Shown here: positions 9,527 through 20,440 of the stretch, piece after piece | Position numbering within the stretch: the first letter of the stretch is position 1 | Layout: each line of letters starts with the position of its first letter | DNA from: Isoetes taiwanensis | Lineage: Eukaryota > Streptophyta > Lycopodiopsida > Isoetales > Isoetaceae | Length of the DNA: 64,000 nucleotides | NCBI GenBank assembly: GCA_021234155.1 | Contig: JAJEKV010000031.1 | Span: forward strand, 1,419,614 to 1,483,613 | Direction of reading: 5' to 3' | Position numbers and translations under genes: made by a program | Notes under the pieces: generated by a model | Told to the model about the DNA's origin: nothing | Databases searched by the model: none | Seen by the model: only the letters and a program-made list of their open reading frames with translations

Positions 9527-11961
9527 TGTTTTCCAGGAATATTGGGATTGGTTGGGTTGCGATCTTTATAATGCTTTCTGTGAGTTTCGTAGGTTCAGAA
9601 GTTTAGATAAGATCCGTAATACTGGCTGTATTTCTCTTATTCCCAAGTGTAAAGAGTCAAGATCGATATCCGACCGCTCTATCACATTATTGTCTTCCGT
9701 GTATAAAATATTTGCGAAGGCCCTTGCAGACAAAGTGCGTGATGTCTTGGCTATATCAATCTCTCCTACTCAATCTGGATTCTTGCCAAAGAGGAGCATT
9801 TTAGACAATGTTGTCAGCCGCTATGAGGGTATGTATTGGGCCGATTGAAAGGTCGGGCCAGATAGTCTATCTTAAATTAGATTTTGCCAAAGCATATGAT
9901 GGTGTACATTGGGAATTTTTTGGAAAAAGCCTCTTAACATTGGGCTTTGGTCAGTCAGTTCACCAATGATGTTATGAAGCTCCATATCTCTAAATCACGG
10001 CTTCATCAGGTTGTTGTTTGGGGAACCCTCCAATTGTTTTTTCAGGTTTGGTGTTCGCCAAGGATGCCCATTAGCTCCACTTTTTGTTCACAATAGTAGC
10101 TGAGGTCCTATCACATCTATTTGCTAAGGCCGCGCGGTGATGGGATAGTGCGGGGGTTGAGTATGGAGGATGGTTCATAGGAGATTTGTAACCAAGATGT
10201 CTTGACACGCGTTCCTCTTTCTTGTTGTTTGTCACGGACAATCTTCGAATGCAAAGCTTCTTCTTGATACTTTCTCTTTAGCATCTGGAGTTCTTGTTGG
10301 TTGGCCAAAGTGTTCTGCGTTATGGACGCTTGATGGAGTTATGCCTCCTTGTGTTGCGGAGTTTCCTTGGAAGGTGCTTCCTCATGGGAAGGCTACTAAA
10401 CTTCTTGGTATTCCTGTGGGCATTCATATTTCTACCTTTGATGCTTGGGATATTATCATAGAAGGGTTGCGTAAGCATTTATTTTGGTGGAATACTGCTA
10501 AGCTCTCTCTGCCAGCGCGAATAACGGTTGCTAAGCATGTTTTAAGTAATTCCCATGTCTATATGGCCTCTGCCCTTCTGGCTTCTCAGTCAAAATTTCA
10601 GGTGATTGTTACTATTATCCGCAATTTTATTTGAGGTGGGACTGAGGAGCATGCTGTGGTCAAGGTTGCATGGTCCAAATGCACCAAGCCGAAATTTGCA
10701 GGTGGTTTGGGTATGACAGACTTCCATTTGCAGAGTAAGATTCTAATTTCTAAATTCATTTGGAGGATCCTCAAGGATATGGTTGACTTACCTGGAGTGC
10801 GGTTGGTGAGACAGTCACTTGCACATTGTGTTCCTTTTGGGAAAGCTTCATTAAAACCGCTTCTTTCTTGGAGTCTCTTTTATCAGCTATGCCCTTTTCC
10901 TAATGCTCCTTTTTTGAAAGGCTTGCTGGAGTCTTGGGAGACAGTACGGACCCTATTTCGTATTGATCTTGTTGCATGTCATCAGTTGAGTGCCCCTTGT
11001 TGGTGGATATCTGTGGAAAATAATCTTCCACTTTGTGCTTCGGTTCATCCATTAACTCAACGGCGCTGGAGGTTAGCAGGAATCTTGACAGTTGCGGCAT
11101 GGTATGATTCTGGCCAGTTAGCGACATAGCAAATCTTTCAAACAAAATTCTCATTGTCTCGATGGGACAGACCTATTTGACAAAAGATTGCTAGTACTCT
11201 GCCATTGGTTGCTCCAAAGGATATTGAAGGGTGCATGTGGGTTTCCCACCAGAGTGTTCACGAGCATAGGCTTGTGAACTCTATGTATAGGCTGCTTGTC
11301 AATAGTGATATCATTCCGCCATCATTCACCTCCTAATTGGAGAAGTATGTGGACTTGGGCTTGGGATAAACTACTCCATCCTAAGGTGGCGGTGCTTTGG
11401 TGGCAGATTCTTCACAGATGCCCTCGTGTGAACGTGCTTGTCCACGGATTTGATCCTCGAGTGTCAGCACTCTGCCCATTGTGCAAGCAAAGGGACGAGA
11501 CCATTGAGCATTGTTTCTTTTTATGTGTTCATCTCCAGCCTATTTGGTCTTGGCTGCTTTCTCTTTTTCATGTGACATTGACAAGTCAGCAAGTGCTTCT
11601 GGCTATTTATCCGGATGCTTGGAATAAGTTGCGGAGCCAAGCATTTCATTTAGCATCAAGATGGTTGTTGTGGTCCATCTGGAAGCGCAGAAGACTGTGC
11701 ATCTTTCAGGGTTTGGATATTCCTCCTGCAGTTGTCCTCCAGGATGCACAATCTAGAATCGCTAAGGCATACCATTGTTCTTCGCTTGCTCCTGCCAAGC
11801 GACAGTTGATACTTGAGTCCTATTTGAGTGTGCTGTCTTATGCATAGGCTGGTGGTTCTACTCAGTGGATCATGATTATCCTCTGAGACTTTATTCCTGC
11901 CTCTGCATTTGTATTTTGCTTTTGGCTTGGAGTTTCAATAAAGTTTGTCGTTCTTAAAAAA
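9527..11961 (+). mobile_element. 5'-truncated L1-type LINE (reverse transcriptase to zf-RVT)
   Basis: The element starts inside the reverse transcriptase domain: CISLIPKC, then SVYKIFAKALADKVRDVL, SPTQSGFLPKRSILDNV and LKLDFAKAYDGVHWEF. A VRQGCPLAPL-type motif appears near 10050-10085. The catalytic YxDD segment is not recognisable at about 10100-10200. Thumb and connection sequence follows (10341-11129). The C-terminal zf-RVT domain at 11296-11847 is intact for 183 codons and includes CPLCKQRDETIEHCFFLC. The 3' end is a poly-A run after an 'aataaagttt' signal. Flanking 14-bp duplications prove insertion by target-primed reverse transcription. Frameshifts and stops make it inactive. Confidence 0.88.
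11296..11847 (+). pseudogene. zf-RVT C-terminal domain of the L1 ORF2
   Basis: This 183-codon open stretch is the best-preserved part of the L1. It shows HPKVAVLWWQILHRCPR followed by the zinc-knuckle-like CPLCKQRDETIEHCFFLC and ends at TAG. Plant L1 ORF2 proteins carry this domain after the reverse transcriptase. The frame upstream is broken between 11129 and 11296. Confidence 0.85.
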
Positions 11962-11975
11962 AAAAAGTTCCTAAA
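11962..11975. repeat. Target-site duplication of the L1 element, right copy
   Basis: Exact copy of 9513-9526, overlapping the last bases of the poly-A run. Confidence 0.8.
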
Positions 11976-12540
11976 ATTTACAAAATTTTGTACTTAATAT
12001 GGAGGTTCCCCCTGAATTACTAGCATATTTTAAAAATGTGATATTTTTGTTTTGTGAAATGTCGATATATTTAGTACAAATTTTGTTGATATTGCAATAG
12101 ATGTAAAAATCCTTAATCTTAAGGGCAAACTACAAAAATGCCCCTGCAAGTCTTAAACTCGTAACGGGTGCCTGGCGTTGTTGTACATACTTAGGGATGT
12201 ATGTTTTGTTTTTGGCTTCAATAAGAGTGAGGTGGTGGAGTTGGTACCCTCTTCTCGGATTCAGTATGTGCGGCATATCAATGTATAAATAACAAAAGCT
12301 ATATTGTTGACTTTCCCCATAAATGTTCTTGCATTCTCAAGCATAAGATGGAATCCAATTACGATGACGATAATAAGATATTGCATCATGTGACTTTGTG
12401 GATGCGTGACTACATTCTAATACGACAATATTGGCATTGGCATTTTGTGATTTAACTTCCACTTGTATAGTGCAAATTACTAGTGTATTGAGATGTTTTT
12501 TATTGCTTGTAGGCATGATTTTTATTGCTTGTAGGTTAGT
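11976..12540. other. Intergenic DNA
   Basis: No gene recognised. The sequence right after the target duplication continues the AT-rich flank seen left of the L1. Confidence 0.3.
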
Positions 12541-12572
12541 AGTGCTTCTATTCTATTCTATTCTATTATAAC
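12541..12572. repeat. (TTCTA)n short tandem repeat
   Basis: About four units of TTCTA. The same pentanucleotide on the opposite strand ends the LINE at 16856-16925, so this tract may be a relic LINE tail or insertion site. Confidence 0.7.
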
Positions 12573-12599
12573 ATCAGTGTGTAGGAAGTATAAGGTACA

Positions 12600-13330
12600 A
12601 GGTACAAGGGCTAGAAAAAGCCGAAGAAGATATTCTTTGGAGAATGGAAGTGGTCGAGACGGAGAAGGCATAGATAATAGAAAGGTTGGATGCAATAGAA
12701 AAGAAGCACATTGGTTTAGATACATGGCGAACCTTTGGTAAAAGAAAAAACCACGTTGCTGAATTGGAGGAGCAGAATAGGATTAAGTATGATGTTAGAC
12801 TGATAGGGATTGCTGAGAAACCTAACGAGGATACTCTTGGAGTTGCTGCAGATATAGTGAAAATGTGTTCAACACTGAAGTATAATAGTCAAAGAAGTAG
12901 GCACAATGCCAAACACATCAATATGATCTTAAGAGATATGGCATCGAGGGAGAGGATACTATGTGCGGCGCGGCCCCTCGACTGAGCCAGAATCAAAGTA
13001 CAGGAGACACTAATGGCCATGCAACAAGGCTTCTACACGGTGTTGACGAAGGCAAGGAAATTTAATCAGACATGCACCTAGACCGAAATAAAAAATAGAA
13101 AAGTTTTTTGAAAAGGGCCAGGGATCCACAGTTACAAGGGCAGACGCAGTGCTTGGGGAGATTGAAAGGAATCAAACCTAAAGGGACAATAGGGCAAGAT
13201 GTCGGAGATAACAATACATGCAGAGGAATGGTTAACACTTGGAGACAAACACTACAGAGGAACGATACACTTGGAGACAAACACCACCGGGGAGATCATA
13301 GTGAAACAAACACAAGTAGAAACAAAAAAT
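12600..13330 (+). pseudogene. LINE ORF1 fragment, same family as the minus-strand LINE at 17-23 kb
   Basis: The frame 12686-12985 contains LDTWRTFGKRKNHVAELEEQ, followed by KYDVRLIGIAEKPNED. The ORF1 of the minus-strand LINE (22584-22108) has LDAWESFDRIKPHIMEYEEQ and KHDVRLIGVVERPNED, so the two are homologous. The match fades after about 12985. The rest to 13330 is a Lys/Thr/Asn-rich frame of uncertain origin. No reverse transcriptase follows, so this is an isolated 5' piece. Confidence 0.7.
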
Positions 13331-13524
13331 AGATGAGGGGAGAGAAAAGAGGTGTGCTAGATGAGGGAAGAGAAAAGAGGTTGCCAAGCACACAAAGAAC
13401 AACGAGCCACAGTCAATAGCAAAAACAAGATGGTAGACTAGGAAGACAAATGAGAAAACATAGTAGCAGAAAGGGAAGGATTTTTCGAAGGGAAGGAGGA
13501 ACTCAGTATTTGTAGCTGCACTAG
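13331..13524. other. Purine-rich spacer
   Basis: 'gatgagggaagagaaaagagg' type units are duplicated near 13331-13382. No gene. Confidence 0.4.
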
Positions 13525-14760
13525 CTATTTTTGGGATGATGGAAAAATGCTAGAAAAGGCAAGAGTTGATATTGCTGAGGCGTAGTCTGAGCTTGGAAAA
13601 CTAGCTTTTGGCGAAAGGGCGTGGGATGAGCGTAGGGCACTCTTCCATACTGTGGTTGCACATATTGCAACATTTGCAATGAGGAGGTCCATTAGAGAAG
13701 TTGCACTCATTGGCAAAATGTCCATATACTTGCAAATATAACACCAAATTTAACTGTATTGAGATTGAGAAGATTGTTGCGGTGACCTGGAATTCTGAAG
13801 AACTGTTACCTGCTGCTTAAAGGGAAGATTTGACAGGGGAATCCCACGAGAGGACACGTTGACCGAATGGTTAATCAGTTCAATAGCATGTTCCAAGGAC
13901 GTAAGTCATAAGTACTCTATCATTAGGCGAATTGCAGGAGGCAAACCTTGAAGAAATCGGACAAGAATCTAGCTCTTCGTAGGATATTCCTTAAGTTTGT
14001 TGATCAGAATAAGGAGTCAGTTAGCAAAGTCATGCACAAACTTTGTAGTTTGTTGCATGTCATTGAGTTGCTTCAAGATTTGTTGATAATCAGCTGAGGA
14101 ACCATAATGTGCTAGAAAGACAACTTTCATTTCTCCTCAACTTTGTTTCCAATAGCTTTTATTGGCCATAAGCCATTGATGTAGTGCACCACGCAGCATG
14201 GTTGAGAAAATGTGAAACTTAATCTGAGGCTGAGAGTGTCCATTAAGGATAGTGAGTGCTTTAAATTCTTCCGTATGTGCTTCTGCACTTTGATCCAGTA
14301 TAGACTTGCCTTTAGCATTTTCAAAAAATGGGATATGGAAGTTTGCTTGTGATTGACATCTATAGTTGGGACATAAGCAGAATTGCCTGAAGTATAAGTA
14401 GCAATATTTGGAACTGGTACTTGACTAAAAGATGGTGCCTGATGAAAAAATGAGGCACTAGCTGAAGAGGCTGGTTGTTGTATAGGAATAGCAAACGAAC
14501 CAAAGCCTGAGGATGCTGAAAAGACAGGATTCTTGAAGTTGGAATTGGAATTACTAGGGTTGACTTTAAGGTCTGGCTGAAGATCACCAACATTGTAAAC
14601 ATTAACTGGTGGTTGAAGGGATGGAGCAGTTTGAAATTCGTTGACATAGATTGGCAAAATGAAACTTGCGAGAAGCCCGCTCCATGTTGTGGTGAAGAAG
14701 GTTGTGAATGATGAGACTACAAAGGGGAAATATGTATATAGGTCCATGGTCTTCTTTACG
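13525..14760 (-). pseudogene. Ty3/gypsy Gag remnant
   Basis: Read on the minus strand, the frame 14747-14127 has an N-terminal Ser/Asn/Gln/Pro-rich part (QQPASSASASFFHQAPSFSQ). A capsid-like stretch follows: IPFFENAKGKS, HTEEFKALTILNGH, QIKFHIFSTMLRG and HQWLMAYKSYW. Continuation in shifted frames gives LAHYGSSADYQQILKQLND and LVRFLQGLPPAIR-type words, the usual retrotrans_gag pattern. Several stops and frameshifts are present. The pol remnants that follow at 15.0-16.9 kb lie on the other strand, so the pieces were rearranged or come from two insertions. Confidence 0.65.
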
Positions 14761-14997
14761 TTCTTTCCTTGGGATTAGGGCTCTTTCCACATGTCTTGCC
14801 TCTGTATAATAGAAATAGCCCTATATGTTTGGGCACAGGACTAACAGGTGGACCAACTTCACACAAAAGTAGGATGAATCAATAAGGGAATATAACATTG
14901 ATGAGACTTTATTTCAGTAAGGTTTGGATCATGATCAAGTAGAGATGTTGATTTTGACATCAAGTATGGAGGAGACAAGGAGGAAGTAGCCCACTAT

Positions 14998-15240
14998 AGA
15001 GGGACAAATGCTTTTACATGGGGCGTTCTCTAAGCTCAAGAATTGTGGAGGTGTAGGAATGTATAGGCATAAGACGAAGATTGTTATACTGAGTATGGCA
15101 AACAATGCAAATAATAATAATGAGGTTAAATATGATGCACTTATTCAAGGGATGACTTTGACAAAAAAGAAACGTATTGATTGTTTGACTATTTTTGAAG
15201 ATTCTTTGTTGACGTGTCAATAAGTTACTGATCAATTTCA
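14998..15240 (+). pseudogene. RNase H fragment of a Ty3/gypsy element
   Basis: LLHGAFSKLKNCGGVGMY is followed by NNEVKYDALIQGMTL and a Leu-rich continuation with FEDSLL. This is the pattern 'DGA.S...GGG...NNEAEYEALI.G...GDS.L' of the RNase H domain, here with H and E where some catalytic acids belong. It lies left of the reverse transcriptase, which is not the normal order. It may be the second (archaeal-type) RNase H of a Tat-lineage element moved by rearrangement. Confidence 0.6.
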
Positions 15241-15327
15241 AGTTTTAAGTGTTAACATAATTGGCAATATTGCGAGCAGCTTGGTGGCATGAGCAATTTC
15301 TAAAAGATGAGGTAAATTAATTCAGTC

Positions 15328-15432
15328 CATGTTCACTCCATTCACACATTCATCACATTCACTCTATTCACACATTCATCACATTCACCCCATTTGCCAC
15401 ATTTGCTACATTCATCATGTTCACCATATTCA
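15328..15432. repeat. Degenerate CATTCA(C/T) tandem array
   Basis: About 100 bases made of variants of 'cacattcatcacattcac'. It separates the RNase H fragment from the reverse transcriptase fragment. Confidence 0.75.
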
Positions 15433-15459
15433 GTCAAAAACATCAATATTTATCAAAGA

Positions 15460-16390
15460 GATGAAGAAGAATACGTTACCATTGGAGGAGATCTTATTCA
15501 AGAGGAGGAAAGTGACTTGATAACTGTGTTGAGAGAATTCAGGGATGTTTTGGCAAGGGATTACAAAGAATTGAAAGGCATTCCAACTGAGATTGTAGTT
15601 CATATCATTGATTTGAGACAAGGATCAAAAGCAGTCCAACAAGCTCAAAGGACAACGAGCCCAACCATAGAGGAAAAAGTAATGAAGCTTTTGGAAGCCG
15701 GATTTATTATACTAGTGCTAAAATTAAATTGAACCAGTTTTACTCTACCAAATGAAGAAGCTAAATAATTTAATTGAAGTATGCATTGATTACAGGAATC
15801 TCAATAAAGCTACCAAAAGAGATCATTCTTCTACACCGTTCATAGACATTTTGTTGGATGTTGTTGGAAATCAGGGCTATTCTTTCTTGGATGATTACTC
15901 TGGATATAATGCAATTCAAATTTATCTACAACATCACGCAATGACGGCTTTTCGAACACCATTTGGTATATATGATTATAAGGTATTATCTTTTGGCATC
16001 ACAAATGCCCCAGCTATATTTCAGCGAGCTATGACATAAGCAACCATGATATTTTAGACAACTTGAGAGTCTTTATAGATGACTTAACAATATTTAAAAT
16101 CCAAGAATGGATCATTTAGATCATATTAGAAATGTTCGTGAAAGGTGCAGATTGTATGGCATAAGTGTGAATCATGGTAAGTGTATTTTCTTCACTAGAG
16201 GGGGAAAACTATTGAGCACTTATGTTTTGAAAAATGGTTTACAAGTAGAACATGGTAAGTTTGCGGCTTTAGCGAAGGTAAAACCATCTACTAATGTAGC
16301 ACAGTGCCATGCATTTATAACAAGACTATTCAAGATCCTAAATTTACAAGATGGTCTCTTATCATACAAGAGTTTGAGGTGAAGTATGTT
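15460..16390 (+). pseudogene. Ty3/gypsy reverse transcriptase remnant
   Basis: The order of motifs is that of gypsy pol: VLREFRDVLARDYKELKGIP, EEKVMKLLEAGFI, VCIDYRNLNKATKRDH, PFIDILLDVVGNQGYSFLDD, YSGYNAIQI, HHAMTAFRTPFGIYDYKVLS and ITNAPAIFQRAMT. The FxDD catalytic stretch is recognisable as VFIDDLTIF across a frameshift near 16040-16090. The following stretch gives CRLYGISVNHGKCIFF and KLLSTYVLKNGLQVEHGK. After about 16350 the frame reads RWSLIIQEFEVKYV, which belongs to the far end of RNase H, so most of RNase H is deleted. Confidence 0.8.
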
Positions 16391-16629
16391 AAGATAGCTC
16401 GAGTAGATCATAATCCAAGTGCTTATTTGGGTAGTGGTGCTAAAACAGAAGAGGAAACAGATTAGCAAGTAGCATTTTAAGATGATGGAGTGTTACAAGG
16501 ATTCATTGAGACTGATCTTTGGTATGCTAATATATACAGGTATCTACGAAATCAAAATTATCTTTTATCATTTTCCAAGTAATAAAAACATGCTCTTAGA
16601 GTACAAGCAATTGGTTATGTTGTAAGGCT

Positions 16630-16855
16630 ATTCTTTATAAGAGGACTATGGATGGACTCTTATTAAGGTGTGTTGTTAGTCAAAGAACTCATAATTTATT
16701 GCATCAAGCACATGATTCTCAGGGGCATTTTGCAGCTAGAATGATAGATAGAAAGATCCTTCACTAGGGATATTATTGGCCAACTCTTTACAACTAGAGA
16801 CTTTGCGATCAAATGTGAATGAAAAGTGTCAAAGGCATAAGCAGTTAACAAACTA
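16630..16855 (+). pseudogene. Ty3/gypsy integrase zinc-binding fragment
   Basis: LLHQAHDSQGHFAARMIDRK followed by ILH and GYYWPTL matches the HHCC-type N-terminal region 'H...HGGHFA...T..KIL..GYYWP'. The Cys pair and the catalytic core are missing, and the sequence runs straight into the (AATAG)n tract. Confidence 0.65.
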
Positions 16856-16925
16856 TAATAGAATAGAATAGAATAGAATAGAATAGAATAGAATAGAATA
16901 GAATAGAATAGAATAGAATAGAATA
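16856..16925. repeat. (AATAG)n, the (TATTC)n 3' tail of the minus-strand LINE
   Basis: About fourteen perfect or near-perfect units. Read in the sense of the LINE to its right, this is a 3' (TATTC)n tail in place of poly-A, as in LINE clades that end in short tandem repeats. Confidence 0.85.
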
Positions 16926-17199
16926 TACATTAATGTCCCTTGTGCCGCGAGGCCCCTGGACTTGTGTAGCATGGGCGAGCTCCCTAAAAGGGTGCTACTA
17001 GCACATCACGCTGTTATGATGTAGCCTTTTCTGAAGGCTGACTTTTTTCTATTATTACCAGCATCCCGATTTACCGGCCCTTGGCGGGTCGCGGTGATGC
17101 GTCGTTATCAATCAGCTTTTAACTGAACAATTTGTATGGGGTTTATGACCCGCTTTTTGTACGGATCATATTACGAACCCTCTTTCACTGTGTACTTCT

Positions 17200-17574
17200 C
17201 TATGTCTGATCATCATTCTCTGGAAGCGATTCTGTTATTGTCATCAGAATATATACCGGTTCCCCCCATCTTATATTTCTGTATTTGTCTCTGATGTCTC
17301 CGTATATCGGGCAATCGTTAATCATGTGATTCTCATCCTCTACTCTCCCATTGTCACAGATTCTGCATATCCGGTCCTCCTTGTCTATTCCTCTCCACCT
17401 GTCTTTTTCGATTCTTAGATCATGACTCCCCATCCTGAATCTAGCTAGAATGTCTCTTCTAGTTTTTCCCAGTATGTTATCCCGGTACATCTGGTGTTGA
17501 AAACTGTCATGAGCCAGGCTATCTTGGGTCCTGTGTGTCTTTGCAGCCATGCTCTTGTGGCTCTGTCTGCCCAC
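17200..17574 (-). pseudogene. C-terminal zinc-binding domain of LINE ORF2
   Basis: A 124-codon frame ends this element's ORF2. It shows RDILARFRMGSHDLRIEKDR and CRICDNGRVEDENHMINDCP, a C-x2-C-x10-H-x4-C arrangement, then YRNIRWGEP. Such a domain follows the reverse transcriptase in several LINE groups and helps bind nucleic acid. The frame is separated from the reverse transcriptase by a break at 17575-17746. Confidence 0.7.
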
Positions 17575-17746
17575 TCCTCATTCCACTGCCCTTCCTTTAT
17601 TAGGTCGCTCAGGTTTAATCCCATCTCTCTGATTCAACATGCCACATCTTTAAACCATCCGCTGCCTATGAGGATGTGTAATTTTGCTGATTCGGTGATT
17701 GCAATACTGGACAATTTCCCCTGAATGTCTCCTGCATTGTCCCTAA

Positions 17747-18990
17747 TCAGGTACTTATGGTTCTCTCCCATGCTCTCACCTCCATTGGTTTTTGCCCTGT
17801 TTCGAGGACCATGATTGTCAGTGGCGTATTTGTCCTTACTTTAAATTCCTGTCTGTGCCACTGCCTAAGGATTCCTTCCTGTTTTTCCCATTTTCTGTCT
17901 GTTAGGCCTGGCCCCCAGGCTTCTGCCCCATATAATTGAGTGGTGGCTACTACTGCACTGAATAAGTAACATTTGATGTCCCAGTCAATTATTCTGCTTC
18001 TGTTGCAGAAATTCTTCATATTGAAATAACTCCCTGTAGCTGATTGGAACCTGGTGTCTGCCCCCTTGGCCCACTTCCCTGTGCCATGCGCATCGTACCC
18101 TATATATCTGTATTCCGTTGCTTCCTCTATTTCTTTTTCCTTATATCTGAAGAGTCTATACCTGTTCTTATGTCCAAAGATGACTATCTTAGTTTTTGCT
18201 AAATTTGCAGTCAGCCCTGTTTCTTCACAGAATTGTTCTAGAATTTTTAGCAGTCTGTGCATCCCCTTGTTTTTTGTGGCCATCATACCTAGATCATAAG
18301 CATATAGCATAATTGGTAACTTCGTGTCTCCTAACGTAGGGGCGTATTCGTCCCCTTGCTGTTCTGCTATGTATTCCTGCAAAGCGTCTATGTATATTCC
18401 AAACAGAGTTGGGGATAACGGGCAACCCTGTTTTACGCCTGTGTCACAGTTTATTGGTTGTCCTTCTTGTTCTATCTTGGCATATTCCCTATGGTATAGT
18501 CTTGCAATCGACCCTACCATATTTCTCGGAGCTTGCATGTCCATCAATCTTTGTAGTAGCTTCTCTCTCGGGATTGTGTCGAATGCTTTCCTGAAATCTA
18601 CAAAGCAACAGATGATCTTTCTTCCCTGTGCCTTGTTCTGTTCTATTAATATTCGAAGAGTTACTAGGTGGTCGGTGGTTGAGTGTTCCGGCCTGAATCC
18701 TGCTTGCCCTTGTGCTCTCATGTTTCCTTCTTCTGCCATTTCTTTAATTTGTTATCCAGTGCTTTTCCAATCCATTTCGTGAAAATGGAACTCACCATTA
18801 TTGTCCTATAGTTTCCTGGATCCTGCCTGCTTCCTGCCTTATGCAGAGGTATGACTCTATTGTACGTCCACTGTCTGAAGCCCTGTTGTGTATGATGCCG
18901 TTGAAAATGTGCGTGACGGACTGTCGCCAATTTACGTCTCGGCCACACTTGATAATTCCACCGGGTAGACCATATAGATTCAATGCTTTA
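17747..18990 (-). pseudogene. LINE reverse transcriptase, downstream copy
   Basis: The frame 18739-17747 (330 codons) covers fingers to thumb: QAGFRPEHSTTDHLVTLRIL, CCFVDFRKAFDTIPREKLLQ, GVKQGCPLSPTLFGIYID and MLYAYDLGMMATKNKG, then connection sequence to GAEAWGPGL. The catalytic motif expected as YADD reads YAYD, so one catalytic Asp is replaced by Tyr. The 5' part (19001-18718) is in other frames. It is nearly identical over its 5' two-thirds to the second copy at 19205-20420. Confidence 0.85.
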
Positions 18991-20420
18991 TGGTTAGCCA
19001 TCCCCGTTTAGGGCTATCATTACCTCTACCATGTTGAAGCATGGTTTGTCCGAATCCTCGCAACATTGGTATTGATACGAGGAGGTGCCCCCTGTCTTTA
19101 TACAATTTCTCCGTGTTTTTCTCCCATCCTCATTGTTCCAATACCATCATGTTCACTCCTTGTTTTCATATTATCCCTCCCCTTCGTTTCCAATAATTGG
19201 ATCGACATTTGATGTCCCACCAATTATTCTACTTCACATGCAGAAATTCTTCATATTGAAATAACTCCCTCAGAGCTGATTGGAACACGGTGTCACGTCC
19301 CCTTGGCCCACTTCCACGTGCCATCGCATCGTACCCTATATATCTCAGATTCCGCTTTTTCCTCTATTTCTTTTTCCTTATATCTGGAAGAGTCTATACC
19401 GTTCTTATGTCCAAAGATGACTATCTTAGTTTTTTGCTAAATTTGCAAGTCATACTGCTTCTTCCACACAGAATTGTTCTAGAATTTTTAGCAGTCTGTG
19501 CATCCCCTTGTTTTTTGTGGCCATCATACCTAGATCATAAGCATATAGCATAATTGGTAACTTCGTGTCTCCTAACGTAGGGGCGTATTCGTCCCCTTGC
19601 TGTTCTGCTATGTATTCCTGCAAAGCGTCTATGTATATTCCAAACAGAGTTGGGGATAACGGGCAACCCTGTTTTACGCCTGTGTCACAGTTTATTGGTT
19701 GTCCTTCTTGTTCTATCTTGGCATATTCCCTATGGTATAGTCTTGCAATCGACCCTACCATATTTCTCGGAGCTTGCATGTCCATCAATCTTTGTAGTAG
19801 CTTCTCTCTCGATTGTGTCAATGCTTTCCAAATCTACAAAGCAACAGATGATCTTTCTTCCCTGTGCCTTGTTCTGTTCTATTAATATTCGAAGAGTTAC
19901 TAGGTGGTCGGTGGTTGAGTGTTCCGGCCCGAATCCTGCTTGCCCTTGTGCTCTCATGTTTCCTTCTTCTGCCATTTCTTTAATTTGTTATCCAGTGCTT
20001 TTCCAATCCATTTCGTGAAAATGGAACTCACCATTATTGTCCTATAGTTTCACGGATCCTCGCCGCTTCACGCCTTTATGCGAGGTATGACTCTATATTA
20101 TGCGTCCACCGTCTGGAAGCCCCGTGTTGTATGATGCCGTTGAAAATGTCTGTGACCTGTCTGCCAATTTCTGTCTCAGCACACTTCAGTAATTCCACGG
20201 GTAGACCATATAGATTCGGTGCTTTATGGTTAGCCATCCTGTTTAGGGCTATCATTACCTCTACCATGTTGAAGCATGGTTTGTCCGAATCCTGCAACAT
20301 TGGTATTGATACAGGAGGTGCCCCTGTCTTATACAATTTCTCCAGGTATTTCTCCCATCCTGCTGTTCCAATACCATCATGTTCACTCCTTGTTTTCATA
20401 TTATCCCCTCCCTTCTGTTT
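17969..20420. repeat. Tandem duplication of about 1.22 kb within the LINE
   Basis: 17969-19190 and 19205-20420 are copies, offset 1236 at the left edge. Long stretches (for example 18240-18560 and 19500-19800) are identical. The edges facing each other (18880-19200 and 19200-19460) differ by many small indels centred on CTG or CAG words. The pattern suits an assembly or consensus artefact at least as well as a true duplication. Confidence 0.85.
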
Positions 20421-20440
20421 AAATCCCCTCCAAAATCTTC
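19450..20440 (-). pseudogene. LINE reverse transcriptase, upstream copy
   Basis: This repeats the fingers and palm of the copy at 17747-18990, including FRKAFDTI (here broken near 19810-19835), GVKQGCPLSPTLFGIYIDAL and the same YAYD variant. It stops at about 19450, where the sequence deteriorates into indels. The stretch 20468-20076 upstream carries NMVEVMIALNRMANHKAPNL and YGLPVELLK, the region just before the reverse transcriptase in such LINEs. Confidence 0.8.
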
